Positions 50,550 through 59,488 are shown, counted from the first letter of the stretch. The stretch is DNA of 64,000 nt from Bordetella ansorpii (GCF_900078315.1 NZ_FKBS01000007.1:1-64000), one strand, 5' to 3'. A program made the numbers and translations. The notes: generated from the letters alone by a model not told the origin.

Positions 50550-51347
50550 ATGCGCATTTCGTTCATCAAGTCCCTGGCCGCCGTGGCCCTGGGTGTCGCC
50601 GCCTTCGCGCAACCCGCGCTGGCGCAGGACAAGCCGATCAAGGTCGGCGTCACCGCGGGCCCGCACGCCCAGATCTTCGAAGTGGTCAAGCAAGAGGCCG
50701 CCAAGCAGGGCCTGAACGTGCAGATCATCGAGTTCAGCGACTACGTGCAGCCCAACATGGCGCTGGCCTCGGGCGACCTGGACATGAACAGCTACCAGCA
50801 CCAGCCCTACCTGGACAACGCCAACGCCGACCGAGGCTTCAAGCTGGTCAGCATCGGCAAGACGGTGATCTATCCGATCGGCATCTACAGCAAGAAGATC
50901 AAGAGCCTGGACGCGCTGCCGCAGGGCGCCAAGTTCGGCCTGCCCAATGATCCGACCAACGGCGGCCGTGCGTTGCTGCTGCTGCAGGCCCAGGGCCTGA
51001 TCAAGGTGAGCCCGGCCGCTGGCCTGAAGGCCACCCCGATCGACGTGATCGAGAATCCCAAGAAGCTGCGCTTCATCGAACTGGACGCCGCCCAACTGGC
51101 CCGTTCGCTGGCGGATACCGATGCCTCGGCCATCAACACCAACTTTGCCCTGGAAGGCGGCCTGGATCCCACCAAGGACGCGATCGCCACGGAATCGCCG
51201 GATTCGCCGTACGCCAACGTGCTGGTGGTGCAGGAGAAGAACAAGGACCGCGCCGACCTGCAGAAGCTGGTCAGCATCTATCACAGCCAGCCCGTGAAGG
51301 ATTTCATCCAGAGCAAGTTCAAGGGCGCGGTGATCGCGGCCTGGTAA
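50550..51347 (+). CDS. metQ: Methionine-binding periplasmic protein MetQ (NlpA family)
   Basis: A 265-residue substrate-binding protein of the NlpA/MetQ family. A signal peptide ends at about residue 25 (QPALAQ); there is no lipobox cysteine, so it should be free in the periplasm unlike E. coli MetQ. Family blocks include VGVTAGPHAQIFE, EFSDYVQPNMALASGDLDMNSYQHQPYL split by short gaps, PNDPTNGGRALLLLQ and ALEGGLDP. It follows metI by 38 bp. Confidence 0.96.
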   Translation: MRISFIKSLAAVALGVAAFAQPALAQDKPIKVGVTAGPHAQIFEVVKQEAAKQGLNVQIIEFSDYVQPNMALASGDLDMNSYQHQPYLDNANADRGFKLVSIGKTVIYPIGIYSKKIKSLDALPQGAKFGLPNDPTNGGRALLLLQAQGLIKVSPAAGLKATPIDVIENPKKLRFIELDAAQLARSLADTDASAINTNFALEGGLDPTKDAIATESPDSPYANVLVVQEKNKDRADLQKLVSIYHSQPVKDFIQSKFKGAVIAAW

Positions 51348-51395
51348 GAGACAGGCCCGCGGGATACAGGCTGGCGCAGAGTTACCCGAGTCTGG

Positions 51396-51425
51396 TTGAC
51401 GAATGCCATTCTGGTGTGCCATAAT
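51396..51425 (+). promoter_or_regulatory. Promoter of tRNA-Lys
   Basis: TTGACG (51396-51401) and CATAAT (51420-51425) are separated by 18 bp, 12 bp before the tRNA 5' end. A good sigma-70 promoter placed as expected. Confidence 0.8.
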
Positions 51426-51437
51426 CGTCGGCTTGCT

Positions 51438-51513
51438 GGGTCGATAGCTCAGTCGGTAGAGCAGCGGACTTTTAATCCGTTGGTCGCGAGTTCGAGTCTC
51501 GCTCGACCCACCA
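51438..51513 (+). tRNA. tRNA-Lys (anticodon UUU)
   Basis: A 76-nt tRNA with encoded CCA. The acceptor stem GGGTCGA pairs with TCGACCC, the D arm contains AGCTCAGTCGGTAGAGC, the anticodon arm GGACTTTTAATCC gives UUU, and the T arm contains GAGTTCGAGTCTC. The wobble base is a target of MnmC, encoded at 44126. Confidence 0.98.
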
Positions 51514-51527
51514 GTGAATGCAAGAAA

Positions 51528-51562
51528 AACGCCGCGACGCAAGTCGTGGCGTTTTTTTTTGG
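51528..51562 (+). terminator. Terminator of tRNA-Lys
   Basis: An 11-bp stem (51528-51538 with 51543-51553) around GCAA, followed by a run of T to about 51561. Confidence 0.93.
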
Positions 51563-51680
51563 CCTGCCGGGAAGGCGCGCGGCGAGCATGACCATGCCGC
51601 TGCCATCGCTGTCCGTGTCCTGTCTGCAGGCTCGTGGTCGTTATGATGTCCCCACGAACGACACGAAACGGAGGCGGTAC

Positions 51681-52064
51681 ATGACGACTTTCCACAAGGC
51701 CGGCGTGCTGGCCTGCCTGTTGAGCCTTTCTCTGCCCGCATGGTCGCAACCCAGCGGATGCGAGGCGAAACGCCAGGAGATCGAGGCTCAGATCGCCGCC
51801 GCCAAGGCCAAGGGAAACAAGGCGCGCGTCGCCGGCCTGGAAACCGCGCTGGCCAACAACAAGGCCCATTGCACGGATGCCTCGTTGCGCCGCGATGCGC
51901 AACGCGAGGTCGATCAGGCGCGCGAGAAGCTGGCCGAGCGTGAACGGGAATTGCAGAAGGCCAGGGACGAAGGCCGCGACGCGGACAAGCTCGCCGACCG
52001 GCAACGCAAGGTCGACGAGGCGCGCGCCGATCTGGCGCGCGCGCAGGCCGACGCGGGGCAATAG
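51681..52064 (+). CDS. DUF1090 family protein (YqjC-like), exported
   Basis: A 127-residue protein with a signal peptide ending about residue 22 (PAWSQ). The mature part opens with a conserved CEAKRQEIEAQIAAAKAKGN, has a second Cys in NKAHC and becomes a charged coiled coil. DUF1090 includes E. coli YqjC, an uncharacterised periplasmic protein of the yqjCDEK group. GGAGG lies 6 nt before the ATG. A YqjD-like gene follows nearby, echoing the E. coli grouping. Confidence 0.85.
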   Translation: MTTFHKAGVLACLLSLSLPAWSQPSGCEAKRQEIEAQIAAAKAKGNKARVAGLETALANNKAHCTDASLRRDAQREVDQAREKLAERERELQKARDEGRDADKLADRQRKVDEARADLARAQADAGQ

Positions 52065-52085
52065 CCGCTTCGCCGTCCTGCTGCG

Positions 52086-52391
52086 TCAGGAGGCCTTGCC
52101 CGGCGCTCGGATCAGTCCCAGCATGCTGATCGTCAGGTCGCGGACGCTGTCCAGCGCGCTGGCGGTTTCCTGCGCCAGGGCCTGCTTGGCCTGCGCGGCG
52201 GGATCGTTGCCGGCCTTGGTCTGGCCGATGTCGGCACGCAGCTTCTGGCTGAACGCATCGAACAGCACCGCAATGTTCTCGGGGCTGCGGTCGCCCTTGC
52301 TCGGGGTCGACGCGATGGCCAGCGTGATGGCGACGGCCACGAGGGCGGCTTCCGATTTGGCCGCGCCGCTGGATGCGCTGAGGGTGCTCAT
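52086..52391 (-). CDS. Hypothetical protein, 101 residues
   Basis: I do not recognise this protein. It has a mildly hydrophobic segment near residues 14-28 (EAALVAVAITLAIAS), then a region of predicted helices (NIAVLFDAFSQKLRADIGQT, and AAQAKQALAQETASALDSV). No Cys and no signal peptide. The ATG at 52391 has AAGGAG 7-8 nt before it, which supports it as a real gene. It sits convergent to the DUF1090 gene and divergent from the YqjD-like gene. Confidence 0.6.
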   Translation of the reverse strand: MSTLSASSGAAKSEAALVAVAITLAIASTPSKGDRSPENIAVLFDAFSQKLRADIGQTKAGNDPAAQAKQALAQETASALDSVRDLTISMLGLIRAPGKAS

Positions 52392-52554
52392 TTCTTGCTC
52401 CTTCCCCGGAATCGGGGGTGATAAACCCCGCCAGTGTACGAGGCCGGCGCTCGCGCGTTCACGCCTGGTCACGTCGAGAACAATCCGTATCAGCGCGATT
52501 CCGCGTGGCAGGTAACATCCAAGGTCTGTCTTCAACCCCTACAGGAGTCGAATC

Positions 52555-52821
52555 ATGGCCATCGAAAGAGCAAGCGACAAGGCGAAGGATCTCGTCGAAG
52601 AAGGCGCTGACGCCGCGGAAACCGCCATCGACAGCGTGGCGCGCTCGGCTCGCCGCGGCACCCGCGCCGCCCGCGACACGATCGAGGACGTGGTGGACGA
52701 CAACGGCGACGCCGTCGAGAACGCCGTGCTGTGTGCCAAGGACTTCATCCGCCAGAATCCCTTCACCGCCGTCGCTGCGGTGGCGGCCGTGGCGTACCTG
52801 TGGGGCCGCATTCGCGGTTGA
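52555..52821 (+). CDS. YqjD/ElaB (DUF883)-like membrane-anchored protein
   Basis: An 88-residue protein: a charged Ala-rich amphipathic region followed by a C-terminal segment RQNPFTAVAAVAAVAYLWGRIRG, the usual shape of ElaB/YqjD proteins, in which (R)xNP precedes a single membrane helix. E. coli YqjD and ElaB bind ribosomes at the membrane in stationary phase. An AGGAG lies 9 nt before the ATG. The family call rests on the C-terminal pattern. Confidence 0.72.
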   Translation: MAIERASDKAKDLVEEGADAAETAIDSVARSARRGTRAARDTIEDVVDDNGDAVENAVLCAKDFIRQNPFTAVAAVAAVAYLWGRIRG

Positions 52822-52859
52822 TGTCCCGCATCGTCCGGCAAGGACGAGTGCATGAATGG

Positions 52860-52898
52860 AATTGCCCCTGGAAATTTCCAGGGGCAATTTTCTTTTCG
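52860..52898 (+). terminator. Perfect 30-bp dyad terminator
   Basis: Positions 52860-52874 and 52875-52889 are exact complements with no spacer (centre GGAAATTTCC), followed by TTCTTTT. It ends the YqjD-like transcript. Confidence 0.9.
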
Positions 52899-52940
52899 GA
52901 CCCTAGAAAAGGGTCGCGCGGCGCGCTCTCTACGGCGAAA

Positions 52941-55181
52941 TCAGGCCGATGCGCCCTGGTCACCCATCGCCGGGTCGCTCACAGAGTGCTCGCCCGTTTC
53001 GACACGGCCGGCGAAGCGGCGCACGAACTGGGCGTCGCTGCTGCACTTGACCTGGAAGTCGTACCAGCGGCCGCTGTCGGCCAGCTCCCAGTGCAGGGAT
53101 TCCTGCGCGCCGGCGGCCACGGTGACGGTCCACGGACCGTCTTCACGATAGGCCAGGGACGACACCGTGAACGTGCAGGCCTTGTCGCCGCCGTTCATCA
53201 GTTCGGCATAGACGTTGCCGTTGGCGATGTCGTAGCAGACGCGGATCTCGGGTTGGGCGCCGCTGTCGGCGATGCGCGCGGTGTCGCCCGTGAACTGGCG
53301 GTGATAGCCGTTGGGGCCCAGCACCCACAGGTCGTAGCGGCCGAGGTTGTCCAGGCCGGCGTTCCAGGTGTCGTCCAGCGTCTTGCCGGCTTCCACGGTG
53401 TAGCGGCGCGGGATGCGGTCCAGGTGGTGGCGGTCGTAGACGTGGAACACGGCGGCCTGCGTGCCGGTGTTCGAGAACAGCAGTTGGACCTGGCCGTTGC
53501 CGTCGGCGCGGGCGCTGGTGTGCAGCTCGTAGGGCAGCGCGCGCGACGGGCGCGTGCCGCTGGCCTGGATGGGCATCTGCATGTCGCTGGGCAGCGGCAT
53601 GGCGGGCAGGTCTTCCTGCGCATCGCGCAACTGGTCGGCATTGGCGCGCGTCATGCGTCCGGCCAGCGTCGGCAGCACTTCTTCGTTGGGCGTGGCGAAG
53701 TTGAAGGCGCTGGTCAGGTCGCCGCAGACGGCGCGGCGGAACGGGCTGATGTGCGGAGCCTTCACATCGAAGCGGGCTTCCAGGAAGCGCAGCACCGAGG
53801 TGTGGTCGAACACTTGCGAGTTGACCCAGCCGCCGCGGCTCCAGGGCGAGATCACGTACATGGGCACGCGCGGGCCGGGGCCGAAGACGCGGCCGTCGGC
53901 GTCGGGCTGGCCCGAGCTGCCGGCGGGCGAGACCTGCGTGTAGTACTCGTAGGCCATGTCCGCGTCGGCCAGCGTGGTCTTGCCGGCCAGCGTGCTGTCG
54001 GCGTTGCGCGACGGGGCCGACGGCGAGGGCACGTGGTCGAAGAAACCGTCGTTCTCGTCGAAGTTGACCAGCAGGACGGTCTTGCTCCAGACCTCGGGGT
54101 TGGCCGTGAGCGCGTCCAGGATTTCCTGCAGGAACCAGCCGCCTTGCACGGGGCTGGACGGGCCGGGATGCTCGCAATAGATCGAGGGCGCGTTCACCCA
54201 CGACACCTGCGGCAGATTGCCTTGCAGCACGTCGCGGCGGAAGGTGTCCAGGTACGTGTCGGGCGTGGTGCCCGGCAGCGTGTTGGCGATGCCCTTGTAC
54301 AGCGGGTTGCCGGGGTTGTCGGTGGCGGCGTCGTACGCCTTGTACGGCAGCGTCTGGCCACTGTCGGCATAGGCCGAGTTCGGTGAGCCGCCGCTGGACA
54401 CGGGAAAGCCCGAGTCGATGTTGGCCTGGCGGAACTGGCGGAACGCGCCCAGCATGTTGTCGCCCCATTCGTCGGGCATGTTCTGGTAGCAGATCCAGTT
54501 GACGCCGGCGTCTTCCAGTTCCTCGGCGTAGGTCTTCCAGGTGTAGCCGCGCGCCGCATCGGTGCCGCTGATCCAGTCCCACTCGTTGTTCACGTAGGCC
54601 ACGTTCTGCGCCGTCGGGCCGTTGGTGCCGGTCAGGTGGAACGAACGATTGGCGTCGGTGCCCGTGTGCATCGAGCAGTGATAGGCGTCACAGAGGGTGA
54701 AGGCGTTGGCCAGGGCGAACTGGAAGGGCACTTCCTGTTCCTTGTAATAGCCCATGGCCTGGTCCTGCTTGAAGCGCGGCCATTGCGTCATCTGGCCGTT
54801 GTTCCAGGCGTCCTGGCTGTCGACCCAGGTGTGGTTCGTGCCGGCCACGCGCTGCGCGTTGTTGGCCGTGCTGTCCAGGTGATAGGGCGTGAGCAGTTCG
54901 CCGCTGGTGCGCGCCTGCTGCCACACCTTGCGGCCGTTGGGCATCGGAATGGTGAAGCGGTCGCCGAACCCGCGCACACCTTTCAGGGTGCCGAAGTAGT
55001 GGTCGAACGAGCGGTTCTCCTGCATCAGGATCACGACGTGCTCGACGTCCTTGATGGTGCCGGTCTTGTTGTTGGCCGGGATGGCCAGCGCACGGCGGAT
55101 GCTGGGAGGGAAGGTGGCGAGCACGGCGGCGGCAAGGCCGGCGCCCGCGGTGGTGTGCAGAAATTGGCGGCGGGAAGTCAT
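52941..55181 (-). CDS. plcN: Phosphocholine-type phospholipase C, Tat-exported
   Basis: A 746-residue extracytoplasmic phospholipase C of the PF04185 family, close to the non-haemolytic PlcN type. A twin-arginine signal starts SRRQFLHTTAGAGLAAAVLA. The phosphoesterase domain has VVILMQENRSFDHYFGTLKG near residue 50, HTGTDANRSFHLTGTNGP and FDENDGFFDHVPSPSAP; two C-terminal DUF756-type beta domains follow (from about 530). It should release phosphorylcholine from phosphatidylcholine or sphingomyelin. A small lipoprotein gene ends 27 bp before its start and is probably cotranscribed. Confidence 0.93.
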   Translation of the reverse strand: MTSRRQFLHTTAGAGLAAAVLATFPPSIRRALAIPANNKTGTIKDVEHVVILMQENRSFDHYFGTLKGVRGFGDRFTIPMPNGRKVWQQARTSGELLTPYHLDSTANNAQRVAGTNHTWVDSQDAWNNGQMTQWPRFKQDQAMGYYKEQEVPFQFALANAFTLCDAYHCSMHTGTDANRSFHLTGTNGPTAQNVAYVNNEWDWISGTDAARGYTWKTYAEELEDAGVNWICYQNMPDEWGDNMLGAFRQFRQANIDSGFPVSSGGSPNSAYADSGQTLPYKAYDAATDNPGNPLYKGIANTLPGTTPDTYLDTFRRDVLQGNLPQVSWVNAPSIYCEHPGPSSPVQGGWFLQEILDALTANPEVWSKTVLLVNFDENDGFFDHVPSPSAPSRNADSTLAGKTTLADADMAYEYYTQVSPAGSSGQPDADGRVFGPGPRVPMYVISPWSRGGWVNSQVFDHTSVLRFLEARFDVKAPHISPFRRAVCGDLTSAFNFATPNEEVLPTLAGRMTRANADQLRDAQEDLPAMPLPSDMQMPIQASGTRPSRALPYELHTSARADGNGQVQLLFSNTGTQAAVFHVYDRHHLDRIPRRYTVEAGKTLDDTWNAGLDNLGRYDLWVLGPNGYHRQFTGDTARIADSGAQPEIRVCYDIANGNVYAELMNGGDKACTFTVSSLAYREDGPWTVTVAAGAQESLHWELADSGRWYDFQVKCSSDAQFVRRFAGRVETGEHSVSDPAMGDQGASA

Positions 55182-55208
55182 GATGTCTGTACGGATTCGT
55201 GGAGGCCG

Positions 55209-55373
55209 TTACGGCGCGCAGCGCAGTTCGGGTTCGGCGGGCGTGGGCTGCTCGGTGCCGGGATCGGCGGGCGTGGACGGCTCGTCGTCGCCGTCGCTGC
55301 CACCACAGGCAGTCAGGAGGGCGGCCATGGCGAGGGCCGCGGCAAGGACGCGCACAGAGTTCGATATGGGCAT
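55209..55373 (-). CDS. Small lipoprotein (54 residues) upstream of the phospholipase C gene
   Basis: A short ORF below usual length cut-offs. It begins MPISNSVRVLAAALAMAALL, followed by the lipobox LTAC with C23, then a mature part of GGSDGDDEPSTPADPGTEQP type rich in acidic residues and proline, ending ELRCAP. This is the clear form of a bacterial lipoprotein with a flexible acidic tail. It lies 27 bp before plcN on the same strand. It could assist export or folding of the phospholipase, or simply be an envelope spacer; no family is recognised. Confidence 0.65.
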   Translation of the reverse strand: MPISNSVRVLAAALAMAALLTACGGSDGDDEPSTPADPGTEQPTPAEPELRCAP

Positions 55374-55571
55374 GGGATAGGCTTGCTCGGAAAGAATACG
55401 TCGGGCCGGATGCGACAGGGCAGCAGGCCGAGCAAGGCTAAGAAGAGCAGATGACAGCGGGGTGAAAGCTGGGTGGATTTAGCGCAACGAAATGCAATAG
55501 TTTCGATACGTAACGCAATAATCGTGTCATGCCGGGGGGCGGCATTTTGCAGGGACGCGCAGCCCAAAGCA

Positions 55572-55599
55572 GAAGGGGCCGCGTTTCGGCGGCCCCTTC
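55572..55599 (-). terminator. Terminator of the amino-acid ABC operon
   Basis: An 11-bp stem (55572-55582 with 55589-55599) around GTTTCG lies 28 bp after the binding-protein stop on the minus strand. The T run is poor (TGCTTT). Confidence 0.65.
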
Positions 55600-55626
55600 G
55601 TCATGCGGCGTGAACACGCCTGGCGA

Positions 55627-56421
55627 TCACTTGCCGGTCAGCTTCGGCGGCAGGTCGCGGCCGTGATATTTCTTGTAGATGTCGTTCAGCGTGCCGTTCT
55701 GCAGGTTGGCCTTCACCCATTGGTCGGTCCATTCCTTCAGCTTGGGTTCGCCCTTGCTCAGCGCGATGCCCAGGTCGAAGTTGGTCTGTTCGAACTTCAG
55801 TTCGAACTTCTTGCCGGGCGCGCGCTTCTGCATCTCGGCCAGGTTGGACGGCGTGCTCGAGAACAGGTTGATCTGGCCCGTGACCATCGACGTGATCAGC
55901 GTGGCGTCGTCCTCGTAGCGCACCATTTCCACGCCCTTGGCGTTCTGGGTGGTCAGCGAGTCGTTGACGGTGGCGCGGGTCACCCCGATGCGCTTGCCCG
56001 CCAGGTCTTCGTAGCCTTTCACTTTCACGTCCGCCACGCCGCCCACGATGATGGAGATCACCGCGTACGGCACCGAGAAGTCGATCACCTGCTGGCGTTC
56101 CGGCGTGATGGACAGGTCGGCGATGACCACGTCGGCGCGCTTGGCCTGCAGCGTGGGCACACGCGCCGCGTTGGTTACCGGCACGATCTCAAGCTGCACG
56201 CCCAGATCCTTGGCGAACAGCTTGGCGGTGTCCACGTCCGAGCCGGCGGGCTGCAGGTTGGCGTCGGTATAGCTGAACAGCGGCGTGCCCATCGCAATGG
56301 CCACGCGGATCTTGCCGGCCTTCTTGATGTCGTCGAGCTGGTCCGCCATGGCGGTGTGGGCCAGGCCGCTCATCAGCAGGGCGGCGGTGCAGGCGCGCAC
56401 CAGCAGTCGGGTGGGGGTCAT
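55627..56421 (-). CDS. Amino-acid-type ABC transporter, substrate-binding protein (SBP_bac_3)
   Basis: A 264-residue periplasmic protein with a signal peptide ending at about residue 26 (TAMAD). Family 3 solute-binding blocks include GKIRVAIAMGTPLFSY, GSDVDTAKLFAKDLG, ADVVIADLSITPERQQVIDFSVPY and AGKRIGVTRATVND. Most such proteins bind polar amino acids or opines. It is the last gene of the operon that begins with a uronate-dehydrogenase-like enzyme, so the ligand may be an acidic sugar derivative or amino acid; this cannot be decided here. Confidence 0.93.
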   Translation of the reverse strand: MTPTRLLVRACTAALLMSGLAHTAMADQLDDIKKAGKIRVAIAMGTPLFSYTDANLQPAGSDVDTAKLFAKDLGVQLEIVPVTNAARVPTLQAKRADVVIADLSITPERQQVIDFSVPYAVISIIVGGVADVKVKGYEDLAGKRIGVTRATVNDSLTTQNAKGVEMVRYEDDATLITSMVTGQINLFSSTPSNLAEMQKRAPGKKFELKFEQTNFDLGIALSKGEPKLKEWTDQWVKANLQNGTLNDIYKKYHGRDLPPKLTGK

Positions 56422-56467
56422 GGTTGTCTCCGTGTACTTGTCGTTGGGGAAAAGAGCGCGGCCGCCT

Positions 56468-57196
56468 TCAGAGGCCGTTGTCGAGAAAGGCGCGCAGTTC
56501 GGGCGTGCGCGGCGCGTCGAGCATCTCGCCCGGCCCGACCTCCCACACCTTGCCCTGGTGCATGTAGATGATCTGGTCGGCCACGCGGCGGGCGAAGGCC
56601 ATTTCGTGCGTGACCAGCAGCATGGTCATGCCGTCCGAGGCCAGATCCTCCATCACGCGCAGCACTTCGCCCGTCAGTTGCGGGTCCAGCGCGGAGGTGA
56701 CTTCGTCGAACAGCATCACCTTGGGCGACATGGCCAGCGAGCGCGCGATGGCCACCCGCTGCTGCTGGCCGCCCGACAACTGTTCCGGATAGCTGGCGGC
56801 CTTGTCGCCCAGGCCCACCTGGGCCAGCACCTTGCGCGCGATCTCGTCGGCGTCGCCGCGCTTCATGCCCTTGACGTGGCGCAGCGCCAGCGTGATGTTC
56901 TCGCGCACGGTCAGGTGCGGGAACAGGTTGTAGCTCTGGAACACGATGCCGACTTCGCGGCGCAACTGGTGCAGGTCGATGTCCGGGTCTTCGACGCGGA
57001 TGCCGCATACCTCTATCGAGCCTTCATCGATGGTCTCCAGCCGGTCGATGCAGCGCAGCGCGGTGCTCTTGCCCGAGCCGCTGGCGCCGATGATGGCGAC
57101 CATCTTGCCCTTCTCGACCTCGAACGACACGCCCTTCAACACGGGGTTGTCGCCGAAGCGCTTATGGATCGCGTTGACCTTAACGATTGCCGACAT
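56468..57196 (-). CDS. Amino-acid-type ABC transporter, ATP-binding protein (GlnQ-like)
   Basis: A 242-residue ATPase with Walker A GASGSGKSTALRC near residue 36, the Q loop FQSYNLFPHLTV, signature LSGGQQQRVAIARSLA, Walker B MLFDEVTSALDP and switch His in VTHEMAFAR. These match the GlnQ/HisP branch that pairs with SBP_bac_3 proteins. It overlaps the upstream permease gene by 17 bp. Confidence 0.95.
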   Translation of the reverse strand: MSAIVKVNAIHKRFGDNPVLKGVSFEVEKGKMVAIIGASGSGKSTALRCIDRLETIDEGSIEVCGIRVEDPDIDLHQLRREVGIVFQSYNLFPHLTVRENITLALRHVKGMKRGDADEIARKVLAQVGLGDKAASYPEQLSGGQQQRVAIARSLAMSPKVMLFDEVTSALDPQLTGEVLRVMEDLASDGMTMLLVTHEMAFARRVADQIIYMHQGKVWEVGPGEMLDAPRTPELRAFLDNGL

Positions 57197-57833
57197 TGAG
57201 CCTGTCCTCCAGGGCGGCGCTCCAGCGCGACAGCGGGTAGCACAGCAGGAAATAGAACACCCCGACCAGCGTGAAAATCAGGAAGGGCTGGAAAATGGAG
57301 TTGTTGATGATCTGGCCCGCGCGGGTCAGCTCGACGAAACCGATCACCGACGCCAGCGAGGTCATCTTGATGACCTGCACCAGAAAGCCGATGGTCGGCG
57401 GCAGCGACAGGCGCACGGCCTGCGGAATGATGACCAGCCGTAGCGTCTGCCAGCGCGTGAGCGACAGGCACTCGGCGGCCTCCCATTGCGGGCGCGGCAT
57501 GGCCTCGACGCAGCCGCGCCAGATGTCGGCCAGGTAGGCGCTGGTGTAGATCATCAGCGCCAGCGCGGCCGCCACCAGCGCGGGCAGGGCCAGGCCATAG
57601 AACGACAGGCCGAAATACACGATGAACAGCAGGATCAGCAGCGGAATGCCCTGTATCAGTTCGATGAATACCTGCGCCGGCACCCGCAGCCAGCGGCGCG
57701 GCGAGATGCGCGCCAGCATCAGCAGGAAGCCGCCGGCGCCGCCCAGCGCGAAGGCCAGGGCGGACAGCACCAGCGTCCAGCCGATCGACTGCACGAGATA
57801 CCAGAGATAGGTCCAGGTGAAACCGCCGGTCAT
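57180..57833 (-). CDS. Amino-acid-type ABC transporter, permease (second)
   Basis: A 217-residue HisM/GlnP-type permease with about five hydrophobic segments. The family loop is RGCVEAMPRPQWEAAECLSLTRWQTLRLVIIPQAVRLSLPP in outline (EAAECLSL, IIPQAVR). ATG at 57833 overlaps the stop of the preceding permease (ATGA), so the two subunits are translationally coupled. Confidence 0.94.
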   Translation of the reverse strand: MTGGFTWTYLWYLVQSIGWTLVLSALAFALGGAGGFLLMLARISPRRWLRVPAQVFIELIQGIPLLILLFIVYFGLSFYGLALPALVAAALALMIYTSAYLADIWRGCVEAMPRPQWEAAECLSLTRWQTLRLVIIPQAVRLSLPPTIGFLVQVIKMTSLASVIGFVELTRAGQIINNSIFQPFLIFTLVGVFYFLLCYPLSRWSAALEDRLNVGNR

Positions 57834-58597
57834 GTCGCGCTCCCGCCGGTCGAGGCGCGGGCCACCGGCGGGCGGCCCGCCAAGGCGTTGCGCCGGGCCG
57901 CCTTGGCCGATTGCGCGGCGGCGCGGCGCACCGTGCGGCGCCGCTTGAACGCGTACTCGCCCACGGCCCAGGCCAGCGCCTTGATCAGCAGCGACATCGC
58001 CACGTACAGCGCCGCCACCACCAGATACGTCTCCAGCGAGCGGAAGGTGTCTGACTGCACCGTGTTGGCCACGGCCGTCAGTTCCTCGGCGGAGATCTGC
58101 GAGGCCATCGCGGAGGCCTGCATCATCAGCAGGAACTGCGTGGTCAGGGCCGGATAGACCTTCTCGATGGAGGGTTGCAGCATGACATGCCAGGCAATGC
58201 GCCACTTGGACAGCCCCAGGCATTCGGCGGCTTCGATCTGGCCGCGCGGCACGGCTTCCAGGCCTGCGCGGATGATCTCGGCGGCATAGGCGGCGATGTT
58301 GATGCTCATCGCCAGCACGGCCGCGGCGAAGGTCGGCATGTGCACGCCCAGGCTGGCCAGGCCGAAATAGAACAGGAAGATCTGCACCAGGAACGGCGTG
58401 TTGCGCACCGCCTCGATGTAGGCGGTGCAGGCGCGCGACAGCCAGCGGCGCGGGCTGCGCTTGGCGAAGGCCACCAGCGTGCCGGCGGACACGCCCAGCA
58501 GCACGGCCAGCGCGGTCATCTTCAGCGTCAGCCACGCGCCGTTCAGGAATACCGGCCAGTATGGCGCCAGCGGGGCGAAGTTCAGGGAAAAGGACAT
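57830..58597 (-). CDS. Amino-acid-type ABC transporter, permease (first)
   Basis: A 255-residue permease with the RNTPFLVQIFLFYFGL stretch typical of the His/Glu/Gln/Arg/opine family and the EAAECLGLSKWRIAWHVMLQPS loop in outline. It has an extra basic, Ala-rich C-terminal tail of about 35 residues that is unusual. I take ATG 58597, where the family begins; the open frame extends 17 codons further. Confidence 0.93.
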   Translation of the reverse strand: MSFSLNFAPLAPYWPVFLNGAWLTLKMTALAVLLGVSAGTLVAFAKRSPRRWLSRACTAYIEAVRNTPFLVQIFLFYFGLASLGVHMPTFAAAVLAMSINIAAYAAEIIRAGLEAVPRGQIEAAECLGLSKWRIAWHVMLQPSIEKVYPALTTQFLLMMQASAMASQISAEELTAVANTVQSDTFRSLETYLVVAALYVAMSLLIKALAWAVGEYAFKRRRTVRRAAAQSAKAARRNALAGRPPVARASTGGSAT

Positions 58598-58660
58598 GAC
58601 GGGCTCTTGGTGAGCAGCCGTGGCGGCGCGCCACGGCCCGGATGGCAACGGCGTGCCGGC

Positions 58661-59488
58661 TTATTGCGGGTCGAACGGGCCGGTGACCGTGAACTTGCCG
58701 CCCTGCAGCGTCACGGCGGGATCGTCCGGCGCGGGAGCGGGTTGCGCGTCGATCTTGGCGCGGAAGACCTCGGAGGTGTCCTGCGGCGCATAGCCCAGCC
58801 TGGCCGCATGGCGGTTGTCCCACCACACCTTCTTGTTGGCCGACATGCCGTAGACCACGGTGTGGCCGACGTCCGGCGTGAACAGGCAGCCGTGCAGCAG
58901 CGCGTCGAAATCGTCCAGGCTGATCCAGCTTGCCATCATGCGGCGATCGACGGGTTCGGGAAACAGCGAGCCGATGCGGATGCTGACGGTTTCGATGCCG
59001 TAGCGGTCGAAGTACAGCTGGGCCATGTCCTCGCCGAACGACTTGGACACGCCGTAATAGCCGTCGGGGCGGCGCAGGGCCTGTGTATCGATCACCTCGT
59101 CCTGGCGATAGAAGCCCGTGACGTGATTGGAGCTGGCGAACACGATGCGCTGGACGCCGTGGCGGCGCGCGGCTTCGTACAGGTTGAAGACGCCCTTGAT
59201 GTTGGCTTCGAGGATTTCCTCGAACGGGCGTTCGATCGAGACGCCCCCGAGATGCACGATTGCATCGCAATCCTGGACCAGCGCGTCGAACGCGGCGCGG
59301 TCGGAGATGTCGCAGGGCAGGGCTTCCTCGTGCGGGCCGAGCGGCTCGGTTTGCGCCGACAGCGCGGCGGGCAGGTCGGACAGCCGCACGTGGCGGGCAT
59401 AGGCGGCCAGGCGTGGCCTGATCGCGCGGCCCACGCCGCCGGCGGCGCCGGTCAGCAGCAGGCGGTTGAACCTCGGGATACTGCTCAT
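58661..59488 (-). CDS. NAD-dependent uronate dehydrogenase-like SDR enzyme
   Basis: A 275-residue extended short-chain dehydrogenase. The NAD motif is LLTGAAGGVGRAIRPRL near residue 11, the catalytic tyrosine/lysine pair lies in YYGVSKSFGE, and FASSNHVTGFY, GGVSIERPFEEILEANI and a late WWDNRHAARLGY closely follow uronate dehydrogenase, which oxidises glucuronate or galacturonate to the aldaric acid lactone. It is the first gene of an operon with a four-subunit ABC importer and lies behind a perfect palindrome at 59564. The substrate is inferred from resemblance. Confidence 0.8.
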   Translation of the reverse strand: MSSIPRFNRLLLTGAAGGVGRAIRPRLAAYARHVRLSDLPAALSAQTEPLGPHEEALPCDISDRAAFDALVQDCDAIVHLGGVSIERPFEEILEANIKGVFNLYEAARRHGVQRIVFASSNHVTGFYRQDEVIDTQALRRPDGYYGVSKSFGEDMAQLYFDRYGIETVSIRIGSLFPEPVDRRMMASWISLDDFDALLHGCLFTPDVGHTVVYGMSANKKVWWDNRHAARLGYAPQDTSEVFRAKIDAQPAPAPDDPAVTLQGGKFTVTGPFDPQ

